This document shows positions 25,487-34,735 of a stretch of DNA of 64,000 bases, one piece after another (within the stretch, counting starts at the first letter, position 1; each line of letters begins with the position of its first letter). Origin of the DNA: Bacteroidales bacterium (GTDB lineage Bacteria > Bacteroidota > Bacteroidia > Bacteroidales > P3); the NCBI GenBank assembly GCA_017483575.1, contig JAFUWF010000001.1:1-64000 (forward strand), written 5' to 3'. The position numbers and the translations under genes were made by a program. Under the pieces are notes generated by a model. The model saw nothing but the letters and a program-made list of their open reading frames with translations, searched no databases and had not been told where the DNA came from.

Positions 25487-28400
25487 TCACTTCACAATCA
25501 GCTTGCGGATGGCATTGAGCTGTTCGCCGGTGATGCGGACGAAGTAGGCGCCCTGGGCGTAGCCCGCGAGGTCGATGGTGAGGTTTCCGCTCTCCACTTT
25601 CCACTCTCCGTTCACGCGGCCGTTCATGTCAACGATGGTGACAGTGGCCTGGCCGTCGATGCCCGTGAGGGTGACGGTGGTGGTGGCGGGGTTCGGGAAG
25701 AGGGCGATGCTGGCGTTGTTCACGTCGTCGATGCCCTGCTGGTCGTCTTCGGTGGTGAAGGGTGTGGCGTTGCTCCAGGGGGAGTAGGCGCCGTTGCCAC
25801 AGACGCTGCGGACGTAGACATCGTAGGCCATGCCGGCGGTGAGGCCGGTGAGGGTGGCGCTGTTGGTGCTGGTCTCCACGCGGGTGCCGGTGCCGGAGGC
25901 AAAGCCGGAGGCGCCGTACTCAAGCTCGAAGTTGGAAACGCCGGCGGGAGCCGTCCAGGAGACCTGGACGCTGTTGGTGGTGCGGTTGCTCACCATGACA
26001 CCGGTGACGGGCTGGCATGTGGCGGTGGTGAAGGTAGCAGGGGCACTCCAGTCGCTGTAGTTATTGACGCCGCAGACGGAGCGGACAGCGACGGTGTACG
26101 CAACGGCGGGGGCCAGGCTAGCGACGGTGTAGGGGTTGGTGGTAGCCTGGACGACGAGGGTGTCGCCAGCGCCGATGATACGGATCTCCCAGAGATCCTG
26201 ACCTTCGGGGGCGGTCCAGCCGATGACGGCGGAGGTGAGGCCGATGTTGCTGGCAGTGACGTTGGTGGGCACATCGCAGGGTTCTTCGGGGATGGCCTCG
26301 AAGTTGGCCACGAGGGCTATGTCATCGGTAACCGTAAAGGTGTAGGGATTGTCACTGCTCACAACGTCGCCCGCCATAGTCCAATTGGTGAAGAGGTAGC
26401 CGTCGTTGGGGGTAGCCGTAGCGGTGACCGACGTCCCCTCCTCAACACTGCCGCTGGGCGTCACCGAAGCGGAGCCCATGGTGGCGTTGGCGGAGGTGGC
26501 TGAGACGGTGTAGTAAGAAACCGGCGTCACGGTGCTGTCGGAGAAGAAGACCTCGATATCGTCAATCCACCAATACCAGTTGCTGGAGGTGCCTACCTGG
26601 GCAACGGCCATGCGTGCCCCGGCAGGCGCCGATGCAAAGTCGACTGTGACCTGCTGGAAGTTGTCCTGATAGGAGGCATTGGGATAGGTCTGGAGAGCGG
26701 TGAAGGTGGTGCTGTCGGTGACATCGGTGATGTATCCAACGGCAAGGGAACCGGAAGAGCTGCCCTCGGCTTCAATCCACATCGAGAGGCTCAGCGAGCT
26801 GATATTCTGGCTGAAGGTGGGCAGAACAGCGATGGTGGGAGGCACAGCATAGCCTGCGAATCGGAGAGAGCGGGAACTGGCGTGGGCCGTAGAGGCAACG
26901 TTGGTGTAGCCCGAGTTGCCGCGGAGCACGACCCAGCAAGGAAGCTCGGTGGCCGAGGAGGTGGTGGAGAAGGATTCGAAGTCCTCGCTCCAAGGAGCGT
27001 TCGTCATGCCGCAGTCGGTGCGGACAGAGATGGTGCGGGCAGAGGAGGTATCCTCGGCGCCACAGTAGGTGCGAACTTCGAAGGGATAGACGGTGTTGGC
27101 ACCCAGACCAGTGGCTGTATAGGTATTCGTGTTGACAAGCTGCCAAGGACCATTGTTGAAGGAGATGAGGAATCCGGCGACAGTGTCGTTGTTGCTCCAG
27201 GAGAAGGTGATGCTATTGTCGGTAATGGCAGTGGCCTGCAGACTGTCGGCCATGGGGCAACCGGAGCAGGGAGCACTGGCGGTGACGAGGGTGTCGCCGT
27301 TGTTGGAGGAGTTCATGGTGCCCGTGGCGAAGGAATAGATTTCAGCGCCGGAACCGCTGTAAATCGTAGCGCCCATCTCTTCAGGGTAGCCGCCGGCCAC
27401 GAAGACCACACTGACGGGCATGGAGGAACAGGCGGGTACCAGGATGGTGGCGCTGTTGCTGCCAGAAGGAATGGTGCCGCTACCCACCTCGACGCCGTTC
27501 TGGATGACGCGGAGGGCACCGTTGTTCCAACCGTCGCCGTAGGAGTCGACGAGGTCGAGGGTAAGGTTGCAGGTGCCGTCGTCGCAGAGGGTGTGGAAGG
27601 TGCCGCTAGTGGCCACGGAGACGCCGTCTTCACTGCCGCAGTCGGCAAGGACAGTGACGGTGTAGGAGGTCATGGGAGTGAGGCCCGTGAGGCTATAGGT
27701 GGGGTCGGTGGCAACGTCAGCAGTGTCACCGTTGAAGACGACCTTCCAGGCGGTATCGGTGCCGGCAGGGGTCCAGGAGACGGTGGCGGAGCTGCCGGTG
27801 ATATCGGAGAAAACAATATCGGTTACAGGCACGCACGCGACGGTGGTGGTGAAGCTGACGGTGGAGGCGAAGGAGGTGTCGCCGGGAGCGCAGACGGCGC
27901 GGACGGAGACGGTGTGGGAGGTCTCGCCATCATAGCCACTGAGGTGGATGGAGTCGGTACTGACCACATAGCCGGGCTCGTTGTCAACGACGACCCACCA
28001 TTCGGTCTCGCCGCTGCGGGGCGTCCAGACGATGTCGGCCTCATGGGCGTGGACATTGCGAGCCTGGAGGTTGGCAACGCTGGAGCAGGTGAGTTTGGAG
28101 ATAGAGATGTTGTCAACAGCGGCGCCGGGGTTTTCGTTAGTAGCCAAGTATCCGTTGTGCCAGTAGAAATCGAGGGTGTAGAGGCCGGTGTCGGCAATTT
28201 CCATCACAGTGGAGAAGGTATTCCAGGAGAGGCTGTCGTAGAGGCTGCCGGTAAGGTTGGTACCCGAGGGGCTGCTGCCAGCGGTAGGCTGGTAGGCGCC
28301 GGGGACAAGGTAAGCGCGCATGTAGGCGTCGCTGCCGCCATCGCCACGCCATGAGAAGCTCAGCTCATATTCGCCGGTCTCGGAGAAACGGAACTGACGG

Positions 28401-30763
28401 TAGGCATGCGAGTTGGCATCGGCCTGGTTGGAGTAGTCGTTGGTGGCGCCGTGGGTGGAGCTGACGTAGAGGGAACGGTCGCCGGTGGCGGTGACGGCCT
28501 GGCCGATGTACCATCCGGAGGCGTTGTTGGCGGTGTTCCAGGAGATGTCCTCGCCGTCCTCGAATCCGTTAAAGTAGGGGAATTCGCTGATGGGGTTGGG
28601 GTCGACAACGTAGATAATCACGCTCTCGGTGTCGGCGCCGTAGTCGGTGCTGACGATGACCGAGAGGGTATCGATACCAACGTTGGTGTAGGAGACGTTG
28701 ACGGTGTCCGTGTTGTCGCCCACGAGGGTGACACCACCGACGGAAGAGAGTGTCGAGGTCCACTGATAAGTGACATCGGAGCCGGTCATGAGGTTAGCCC
28801 TGAAGCCGAAGGTGGTATCGACACCGATGGTGTAGGTGCGAGACGAGGGGTTGAACGGGCCAAGCACGGGAACGCCGACATAGATGACGCTGAAATCGTC
28901 GATCATGAGGGTGTAGGTGCTGCTGCTGTTGGGCGTGGTACGGATAGCGATGCGCTCGCCGTCGCCTTCGTAGGTGTTGAAGAGGACATTGTAAACACGA
29001 TAGGCTGAAGAGAAACTGCTACCGGGAATGAGGTTCACGGTGTCGACAGGGACAAAGATATCGACGCCATCCTCATCAGTTTCGATGACACCAGCCTCGA
29101 ACATAAAGTTGGCGCTGGTGATGGAAGCATAGAAGGAGAGCTGTAGGTCCTGAATGTTCTGCATGCGGGGGAGAGCGAGGATTTCGGTCTCGCCCTGATT
29201 GCTCTCGAACTCGAAGTAAACGTCACTGTTGTGGGCGTTGGGAGTGTGGCGGTAGGCCGAGGGGAAGACGGGATGGGGGTTGAGGCCGGTGTTGGTGCCG
29301 GTCTGCACCTGGAGCCAGCAGTCGGGCATGTCGCCGGTCTGCAGGTCCTCAAAGCCGGAGCTGAAGGGCAGTTCGGCATAGCCTTCGCACTCGGTGCGGA
29401 AGGAGAGGGTGCGGGCAGCGGCGGTGTCGTCGTAGCCACAGACGGAACGGACAGCGACGGTATAGCTGGTGTTGGCATCAAGGCCAGTGACGATGAAGGA
29501 GTTGGTGCTAGCGGGACTGCCGGAAGCCTCCTCGCCGTTGACGTAGACGGCCCATTCGGCCTCGTCGTTGCCGGCCGTCCAGCTTATGGTGGCGCTGTTG
29601 GCATCGAAGGTGTTCAGCGTAAGGTTGTTGACAGGGATGCAGGAGGGGCAGCCGTTGGCAACGGCAAGGATAGTGTCGCCATTGCTGAGGGTGTTTTTGG
29701 CAACGTTGGCGAGTACGGTACCGGCAACGTCGATGACGGTGATGCTGCCACTGGTAGAGGAACCCGCATGATAGAGGATGACAAGGCTGTCGCCATTGCA
29801 GATGTCGACGGTGTTGTCTTGGTTGGAGTAGGTGCTGGAGCTGAGCAGAGTGGTGACCAAACTACCGTTCTGCCATACTTCGGCACCACCGTAATAGGTG
29901 GAGGTACCGTTGACCTGCAGTTGGCAGTTGCCGTTCTGGCAGAGGGTGCGGAAGGAGGTGGAGACAGCACCGGAAGTGTCGCCCCACGAGCAGAGGGCGC
30001 GGACAGCGACGGTGTACCCCGTGTTGGCATCAAGAGTGGTGAAAGTATAGGAAGAGTCGCTGAGGGGGCTGGAGGCGATTTCCTCGCCGTTGAGGAGGAG
30101 CACCCACTGGGTCTCGGAGCCACCGGCGTTCCACGAAACGGTGGCGCCGCTATTGGTGATGCCGGAGACAGCAACGTTAGTTGGACGGCTACAGATAGGG
30201 TTGTCACTGTAGGTGAAGGTGGTCTTCGGGACGAAGCCCTGGGCCGAGGTGCTTGAACCGTATTGTACGTATCCTGCACCAGAAAGATTGACACCATAGA
30301 AGTAGGCGCGACTATAGTTGCCGGCGGTGGTCTGTACATCGAGGAGGAGGTTGTCGCCAGTATAGCTGAAACCCTCATCGAAGTCGATGTGGATAATGGC
30401 GGTCTGACCCGTCACGGGACCCTGCCATACCTGGGTGAGGTCGCTAGCGGTGGTGAGGCCGCTAAGGGTGGTAGCCGTGGTGGTACCAAGACTAATCGTA
30501 ACCGTGGTTCCCCAGTTGCTACCGGCGGTCTGGGACATGTAGAACGTCATGCCCGTAAGCCCCTGGCCAAGGAGGGCCGTCAGCGAATCGGCCGGATAGA
30601 TGACCTGGTTGTGCTGGGCTCGCTCTTGGTAGTAGCCGTAGATGGGCAACCACTCATTGGTGGTGGTGCCGTTGGCCACGGTCACGCTGTCCACGGTGGC
30701 CCATCCTGCCGTCGGGGCAAGGAGCAAAGCCACCAAAAAAATTTTGTGTAAGTGTTTTCGCAT
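25487..30763 (-). CDS. Giant secreted fibronectin-III protein with T9SS sorting domain
   Basis: A protein of 1758 residues with a signal peptide (HKIFLVALLLAPTAGWA) and at least seven FN3-like modules. The modules are recognised by repeated ATVSW or AVIGW strands and YTVAVRSVCG motifs with conserved Cys. Between modules are jelly-roll-like segments (SGFEDLQTGDMPDCW, NGFEDGEDISWNTA) that resemble the choice-of-anchor/MAM-like inserts of Bacteroidota surface proteins. The C-terminus (IALFPNPATTTVTLTG to IRKLIVK) is a type A T9SS sorting domain, predicting export through the T9SS and surface anchoring. Adhesion or polymer binding is likely; no enzyme domain is seen. The low-complexity Thr/Ser/Gly content and regular internal repeats fit a surface adhesin. 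Confidence 0.88.
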   Translation of the reverse strand: MRKHLHKIFLVALLLAPTAGWATVDSVTVANGTTTNEWLPIYGYYQERAQHNQVIYPADSLTALLGQGLTGMTFYMSQTAGSNWGTTVTISLGTTTATTLSGLTTASDLTQVWQGPVTGQTAIIHIDFDEGFSYTGDNLLLDVQTTAGNYSRAYFYGVNLSGAGYVQYGSSTSAQGFVPKTTFTYSDNPICSRPTNVAVSGITNSGATVSWNAGGSETQWVLLLNGEEIASSPLSDSSYTFTTLDANTGYTVAVRALCSWGDTSGAVSTSFRTLCQNGNCQLQVNGTSTYYGGAEVWQNGSLVTTLLSSSTYSNQDNTVDICNGDSLVILYHAGSSTSGSITVIDVAGTVLANVAKNTLSNGDTILAVANGCPSCIPVNNLTLNTFDANSATISWTAGNDEAEWAVYVNGEEASGSPASTNSFIVTGLDANTSYTVAVRSVCGYDDTAAARTLSFRTECEGYAELPFSSGFEDLQTGDMPDCWLQVQTGTNTGLNPHPVFPSAYRHTPNAHNSDVYFEFESNQGETEILALPRMQNIQDLQLSFYASITSANFMFEAGVIETDEDGVDIFVPVDTVNLIPGSSFSSAYRVYNVLFNTYEGDGERIAIRTTPNSSSTYTLMIDDFSVIYVGVPVLGPFNPSSRTYTIGVDTTFGFRANLMTGSDVTYQWTSTLSSVGGVTLVGDNTDTVNVSYTNVGIDTLSVIVSTDYGADTESVIIYVVDPNPISEFPYFNGFEDGEDISWNTANNASGWYIGQAVTATGDRSLYVSSTHGATNDYSNQADANSHAYRQFRFSETGEYELSFSWRGDGGSDAYMRAYLVPGAYQPTAGSSPSGTNLTGSLYDSLSWNTFSTVMEIADTGLYTLDFYWHNGYLATNENPGAAVDNISISKLTCSSVANLQARNVHAHEADIVWTPRSGETEWWVVVDNEPGYVVSTDSIHLSGYDGETSHTVSVRAVCAPGDTSFASTVSFTTTVACVPVTDIVFSDITGSSATVSWTPAGTDTAWKVVFNGDTADVATDPTYSLTGLTPMTSYTVTVLADCGSEDGVSVATSGTFHTLCDDGTCNLTLDLVDSYGDGWNNGALRVIQNGVEVGSGTIPSGSNSATILVPACSSMPVSVVFVAGGYPEEMGATIYSGSGAEIYSFATGTMNSSNNGDTLVTASAPCSGCPMADSLQATAITDNSITFSWSNNDTVAGFLISFNNGPWQLVNTNTYTATGLGANTVYPFEVRTYCGAEDTSSARTISVRTDCGMTNAPWSEDFESFSTTSSATELPCWVVLRGNSGYTNVASTAHASSRSLRFAGYAVPPTIAVLPTFSQNISSLSLSMWIEAEGSSSGSLAVGYITDVTDSTTFTALQTYPNASYQDNFQQVTVDFASAPAGARMAVAQVGTSSNWYWWIDDIEVFFSDSTVTPVSYYTVSATSANATMGSASVTPSGSVEEGTSVTATATPNDGYLFTNWTMAGDVVSSDNPYTFTVTDDIALVANFEAIPEEPCDVPTNVTASNIGLTSAVIGWTAPEGQDLWEIRIIGAGDTLVVQATTNPYTVASLAPAVAYTVAVRSVCGVNNYSDWSAPATFTTATCQPVTGVMVSNRTTNSVQVSWTAPAGVSNFELEYGASGFASGTGTRVETSTNSATLTGLTAGMAYDVYVRSVCGNGAYSPWSNATPFTTEDDQQGIDDVNNASIALFPNPATTTVTLTGIDGQATVTIVDMNGRVNGEWKVESGNLTIDLAGYAQGAYFVRITGEQLNAIRKLIVK
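25582..25609. repeat. Heptamer array in frame in the T9SS sorting domain
   Basis: Four 7-bp units (GGTTTCC, GCTCTCC, ACTTTCC, ACTCTCC) are read on the minus strand as GEWKVESGN in the last 70 residues of the FN3 protein, between two strands of the sorting domain. Confidence 0.65.
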
Positions 30764-30815
30764 AATGTAATGTGTTTTAAATTATTATTGAATTATACTA
30801 ATTATTTTCAACCTG

Positions 30816-30823
30816 CAAATATA
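30816..30823 (-). promoter_or_regulatory. -7 promoter box of the FN3 gene
   Basis: The minus strand reads TATATTTG followed by CAGG. The leader to the ATG at 30763 is about 46 nt. No convincing -7 box was found for the divergent gene at 30891. Confidence 0.6.
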
Positions 30824-30890
30824 CAAATTTATCATTTCCTCCACAATTTTTTTTTATTTTTTGAGTTTTTTTTAACAATAATAAATCTTT

Positions 30891-31604
30891 ATGCAGAAAG
30901 GTAAATTGTTTTTGTTCCCTGTCCCCATCGGCGACGACGTCGTGTCGCACTCCCTCCCGGAGTTGAATCAGCAGCTCCTCGCCTCCTGCCGCACCTTCAT
31001 CGTCGAGGAAACCCGCACCGCCCGCCGCTTCCTCAAAAAAACCGGCTACCCCCACCCCATCGACGACACGGTGTTCCTGGAACTCAACGAACACACCTCC
31101 CCCGACCAAATCGGCTCCTACCTCGACCCCATCCTCCGCGGCGAAAACATCGGCCTCCTCTCCGAAGCCGGTCTCCCCTGCGTCGCCGACCCCGGCGCAC
31201 TCATCACACGCATCGCTCAGCAACGCTCCATCGACATCATCCCCCTCGTCGGCCCCTCCTCCCTCCTCCTCGCCCTCATGGCCTCCGGCTTCAACGGCCA
31301 GAACTTCGCCTTCTCCGGCTACCTCCCCGTCGACAAAACCCGACGCACCGCCGCCATCCGCCGTCTCGAGGAACGCCTCCACCGCGAGCACCAAACCCAA
31401 ATCTTCATCGAAGCCCCTTATCGCAACAACCAGATGCTCGAAGCACTCTCCTCAACCCTCCAGCCTCGCACAATGATCTGCGTCGCCTGCGACCTCACAC
31501 TCCCCTCCCAGACCATCCGCTCCCTCCCCGCTGCCCTCTGGAAAAAAGAACGCGAAAAAATCAACCTCCACAAACGCAACACCGTCTTCCTCATCGGAGA
31601 ATGA
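30891..31604 (+). CDS. RsmI-like SAM-dependent methyltransferase
   Basis: A protein of 237 residues of the tetrapyrrole-methylase fold. The first strand motif FLFPVPIGDD replaces the usual VATPIGNL. FIVEETRTARRFLKK, GLLSEAGLPCVADPG and PLVGPSSLLLALMASGF follow the RsmI pattern. RsmI methylates the 2'-O of C1402 in 16S rRNA, but this protein is short of the C-terminal domain and divergent, so rRNA specificity is uncertain. The ORF is convergent with topB, leaving 28 bp between the stops. It is the only plus-strand gene between 25.4 and 49.7 kb. Confidence 0.8.
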   Translation: MQKGKLFLFPVPIGDDVVSHSLPELNQQLLASCRTFIVEETRTARRFLKKTGYPHPIDDTVFLELNEHTSPDQIGSYLDPILRGENIGLLSEAGLPCVADPGALITRIAQQRSIDIIPLVGPSSLLLALMASGFNGQNFAFSGYLPVDKTRRTAAIRRLEERLHREHQTQIFIEAPYRNNQMLEALSSTLQPRTMICVACDLTLPSQTIRSLPAALWKKEREKINLHKRNTVFLIGE

Positions 31605-31632
31605 GTAAAAACGTAGCTATCCAATAGCTCCC

Positions 31633-33477
31633 CTAAACTTCATATACAAGCCTCCGGGTACCGTCGGAGATGACCTGCTGGACGATTTGGGAGACCATCT
31701 GTTTTAGTTCGTCGATGAACTGGTGCGAGTCGTATTTGCGGGCTTCGATGTCGCGGAGCTTCTTCTCCCACTGGCCCGTAAGCTCGGCGCTTTTGAGGAG
31801 CTCCTCCTGGATGACGCCAATGAGGGCAATGCCTGTGGGGGTGGGTTCAAGGCTCTTACGGACTTTACTGATATACTGCCGTTTGTACAGGGTCTCGATG
31901 ATGGCCGCACGGGTGGATGGACGGCCGATGCCGTTGGCCTTGAGGGCGTCGCGGAGTTCGTCGTTGTCCACGGTCTTGCCTGCGGTCTCCATGGCGCGGA
32001 GGAGGGTGGCCTCGGTGTAGGGCTTGGGAGGCGTGGTCTGTTTCTCGGCGAGCGAGGGCTCGTGGGGGCCATGTTCGCCTTGCTCGAAGGCGGGGAGGAC
32101 CTGTTCCTTGTCGGAGTTCTCTGAATTCTCTTGGCCATCAGAGGATTCCGACCTACCGCCGAAGACGGCACGCCAGCCTTGGTCCAGAATCTGCTTGCCC
32201 GTGGCCTTGAATTGTTCTTTTTTCAATGCCGGCGGGACGCCGGCGCTCCATTCTACCTGGCCAAGAACGGTGGTGGTGCTGAATTTGCAATCGGGATAGA
32301 AGACGGCTATGAACCTCCGGGCCACCAAGTCGTAGACACGCTTCTCGGCAAGGGAGAGGTCGACGGTGGAGGGGTCGGTGCCGGTAGGGATGATGGCGTG
32401 GTGGTCGGTGACCTTGGAGGAGTCGAAGACCTTCTTGCTTTTCTTGAGTTTCTTGCCCATCAGGGGCTGGACGAGAGGGGCGTAGGGGCGGATGCCCTGC
32501 AGGATGTTGGGGCAGCGGGGGTAGATGTCGTCGGAGAGGAAGGTGGTATCGACACGCGGATACGTCGTCAACTTCTTCTCGTAGAGGCTCTGGATATGCT
32601 TCAGCGTATCGTCGGCGGAGAAAGAAAACTTCTTGTTGCACTCCACCTGCAGGCTGGTGAGGTCGAAGAGTCGCGGAGGGCCCTCGGTGCCGGCTTTCTG
32701 CTCGATGGAGGTGACCTCGAAGTCCTTACCACGGATGGCATCCATGGCCGCCTGCCCCTCCTCGGGCTTCTTGATTTTGCCTTTGGTGGAGGTGAATGTT
32801 ACATCCCGATAGAGCGTGGAGAGAATCCAATACTTTTCCGGAACGAAGTTCTTGATCTCGAAGTGGCGCTTCACGATCATGGCCAGCGTGGGCGTCTGCA
32901 CCCTTCCGATGCTGAGCACCTGGCCCTTGGCCTGCGCGAAGCGAATGGTGTAGAGGCGGGTGGCGTTCATGCCGAGAAGCCAGTCGCCGATGGCGCGGCA
33001 GAGGCCGGCCTCGTAGAGGCTCTGGTATTCGTCCTGGGGCTTGAGGTTGGCAAAGGCCTCGCGGATGGCGTCCTCCGTCAACGAACTCACCCACAGCCGC
33101 TGCACGGGGCACTTGGCCTTGGCCTTCTGCATCACCCACCGCTGAATGAGCTCGCCCTCCTGCCCGGCATCACCGCAGTTGATGATGCCGTCGGCGGCCT
33201 GCATCAGGCGCTCTATGATGTGGAACTGCTTCTCATAGCCCTGGTTCTCTATCAGCTTGATGCCGAAACGCGGCGGAATCATCGGCAACGCGCCCAGGCT
33301 CCAACGGCGCCACTGGTCGCAGTAGTCCTGCGGCTCCTTCAGCGTGCACAGGTGGCCGAAGGTCCACGTCACCTGGTAGCCGTTGCCCTCCATATAGCCA
33401 TCGTGGGAACTGTTGGCCCCCAGCACCTTGGCTATCTCGCGCGCCACAGACGGTTTCTCAGCGATGCAGACAATCAT
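31633..33477 (-). CDS. topB: DNA topoisomerase III
   Basis: A protein of 614 residues. The Toprim domain starts MIVCIAEKPSVAREIAKVLGA and has acidic motif CGDAGQEGELI. SIGRVQTPTLAMIV follows, and the active-site Tyr lies in TTYPRVDTTFLSD. The C-terminal zinc region seen in some TopB proteins is absent. It decatenates DNA by single-strand passage. A 23-bp GC palindrome is inserted in frame at 32227-32249 (peptide SAGVPPAL), and a low-complexity segment (SSDGQENSENSDKEQ) follows. The gene is last in the truA-prmA-four-helix run, 26 bp after the four-helix gene, with a heptamer array in that gap. Confidence 0.95.
   Translation of the reverse strand: MIVCIAEKPSVAREIAKVLGANSSHDGYMEGNGYQVTWTFGHLCTLKEPQDYCDQWRRWSLGALPMIPPRFGIKLIENQGYEKQFHIIERLMQAADGIINCGDAGQEGELIQRWVMQKAKAKCPVQRLWVSSLTEDAIREAFANLKPQDEYQSLYEAGLCRAIGDWLLGMNATRLYTIRFAQAKGQVLSIGRVQTPTLAMIVKRHFEIKNFVPEKYWILSTLYRDVTFTSTKGKIKKPEEGQAAMDAIRGKDFEVTSIEQKAGTEGPPRLFDLTSLQVECNKKFSFSADDTLKHIQSLYEKKLTTYPRVDTTFLSDDIYPRCPNILQGIRPYAPLVQPLMGKKLKKSKKVFDSSKVTDHHAIIPTGTDPSTVDLSLAEKRVYDLVARRFIAVFYPDCKFSTTTVLGQVEWSAGVPPALKKEQFKATGKQILDQGWRAVFGGRSESSDGQENSENSDKEQVLPAFEQGEHGPHEPSLAEKQTTPPKPYTEATLLRAMETAGKTVDNDELRDALKANGIGRPSTRAAIIETLYKRQYISKVRKSLEPTPTGIALIGVIQEELLKSAELTGQWEKKLRDIEARKYDSHQFIDELKQMVSQIVQQVISDGTRRLVYEV
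32227..32249. repeat. 23-bp GC palindrome in frame in topB
   Basis: Perfect inverted GCCGGC arms. Identical in reverse complement to 34096-34118 and differing by two bases from 52220-52242. In topB it encodes SAGVPPAL on the minus strand. Confidence 0.85.
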
Positions 33478-33481
33478 GACA

Positions 33482-33891
33482 GTTAAGAGTTAAGAGTTAT
33501 GAGTTATGAGTTTTGGAGCTTTTCACGCATCGTCTTGACAATTGAACTAAGCATCTTCACAATCTCATCGCACTGTAAAACCATCCGTTCACCCTGCTCA
33601 GATGATATATATTCCGATGCAGCCAAAAGTTCATACCAATAACGTGACTCTTCAGCCTCCTTTAGAGAAATCGACATCTTAGCCACAAAATCGGCTGTCG
33701 ACTGTGCCCTTCTCGCCTCCCTTATATTGGCACCGATACTCGTGCTGCTTCGCACCAATTGCTTCGAAAGATTATACTCATGCCGTACCTCCGTAAGATA
33801 TTGGCAAATCCTTATCGACTCAACCGCAAAATCAAAACTCTTATTCTGAACCACACTATCTTTCATAACTCTTAACTCATAACTCTTAACT
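33482..33891. mobile_element. Four-helix-bundle gene bracketed by inverted heptamer arrays
   Basis: The left array has GTTAAGA twice and GTTATGA twice (33482-33509). The right array has CATAACT, CTTAACT, CATAACT, CTTAACT (33864-33891). They are inverted and enclose exactly one gene. The arrays supply the gene's stop (33504-33506) and start (33864-33866), and also the stop of prmA (33872-33874). The layout looks like a 410-bp insertion into the truA-prmA-topB operon. Mobility is inferred, not shown. Confidence 0.6.
33504..33866 (-). CDS. Four-helix bundle protein (23S rRNA IVS / Avd-like family)
   Basis: A protein of 120 residues. The family signature is visible: FDFAVESIRICQYL near the N-terminus, LSKQLVRSSTSIGANIREARRAQSTADFVAKMSISLKEAEESRYWYELL in the middle (a basic helix then an acidic helix) and a final helix. 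These proteins are encoded in intervening sequences of bacterial 23S rRNA genes and are related to Avd of diversity-generating retroelements, which binds nucleic acid and reverse transcriptase. No rRNA gene is near. The gene begins and ends inside heptamer arrays, suggesting a mobile cassette. The function here is unknown. Confidence 0.88.
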   Translation of the reverse strand: MKDSVVQNKSFDFAVESIRICQYLTEVRHEYNLSKQLVRSSTSIGANIREARRAQSTADFVAKMSISLKEAEESRYWYELLAASEYISSEQGERMVLQCDEIVKMLSSIVKTMREKLQNS

Positions 33892-34735
33892 GAATAGCGC
33901 TCCACCCCTCGCGGTTCTTCTTCCCTTTGAGCACCATACCCAGCTCGTTGGCGCGGGCGATGAGGGCACCCTCGTCGGCCTCGTAGAAGCCGCTGAGCAG
34001 CAGCACTCCCCCACCCTTCAGCACGCCCGCGTAGGCCTCCATGTCGCGCAACAGGATATTGCGGTTGATGTTGGCAATGATGATGTCGAAACTCTGGAGC
34101 GCCGGCGTCCCGCCGGCAACAGAACCAAGCAATCCCGCATCGCCCAACCGAAGGTCCAGCGGCACCCCGTTGGACTCGGCGTTCTCCTGCGCATTGCGGA
34201 AAGCCCACTCGTCCACATCGATACCCATCACATAGTCCGCCCCCCGCATCTTGGCCAGGATGCCCAGCACGGCGGTGCCACACCCCATGTCCAGCACCCG
34301 TCGACCCACCATGTCCAGCTCGGCCACGTAGGAGAGCATCATGTAGGTCGTCGGGTGGTGGGCGGTGCCGAAACTCATCTTCGGTTCTATAATCAACTCG
34401 TAATCAACGTCGTTGCGGTGCGGATGGAACGGTGCACGCACCCAGATGGTGGTACCGTTGTCGGCCTTCACCAGCACAGCCTCGTGCCCCTTCTCCCACT
34501 CGGCGTTCCAGTCGCGGTCCTCCATCTCCGCCACCGTGAACTTCAGCGGCAGCGGGAACGTCTCGACGGTGACATCGAGAAAATGGCGGTCGTATTGGTC
34601 CTCAGGCACATAGGCCTTCACGCCGTCGGCCGTTTCAACGAAACTTTCGTAGGGCCCTTCGGCCAGATTGGAGACGAGCATATCGCGGAAGAGTCCGGTG
34701 TCGTCGAGGGTGAATGTAACTTCTATGTATTTCAT
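33872..34735 (-). CDS. prmA: Ribosomal protein L11 methyltransferase
   Basis: A protein of 287 residues from MKYIEVTF (34735). The SAM-binding motif VLDMGCGTAVLGILA and the post-I IGIDVDEWA-like segment are present, together with ANINRNILL (NPPY-equivalent in PrmA). It trimethylates L11. The start overlaps the truA stop by 4 nt (ATGA). A 23-bp GC palindrome inserted in frame at 34096-34118 adds AGGTPAL after the second SAM strand. The C-terminal residues LRVMS and the stop codon come from the heptamer array that borders the four-helix gene, so the natural 3' end may have been replaced. Confidence 0.93.
   Translation of the reverse strand: MKYIEVTFTLDDTGLFRDMLVSNLAEGPYESFVETADGVKAYVPEDQYDRHFLDVTVETFPLPLKFTVAEMEDRDWNAEWEKGHEAVLVKADNGTTIWVRAPFHPHRNDVDYELIIEPKMSFGTAHHPTTYMMLSYVAELDMVGRRVLDMGCGTAVLGILAKMRGADYVMGIDVDEWAFRNAQENAESNGVPLDLRLGDAGLLGSVAGGTPALQSFDIIIANINRNILLRDMEAYAGVLKGGGVLLLSGFYEADEGALIARANELGMVLKGKKNREGWSAIQLRVMS
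34096..34118. repeat. 23-bp GC palindrome in frame in prmA
   Basis: The same element as in topB but in the opposite orientation relative to the coding strand, giving the peptide AGGTPAL. It keeps the frame despite being 23 bp, so the net insertion must include flanking bases. Confidence 0.85.

Noticed and set aside
33504-33866. Four-helix gene as part of a 23S rRNA intervening sequence
   Set aside because: No rRNA sequence flanks it; it sits between protein genes.
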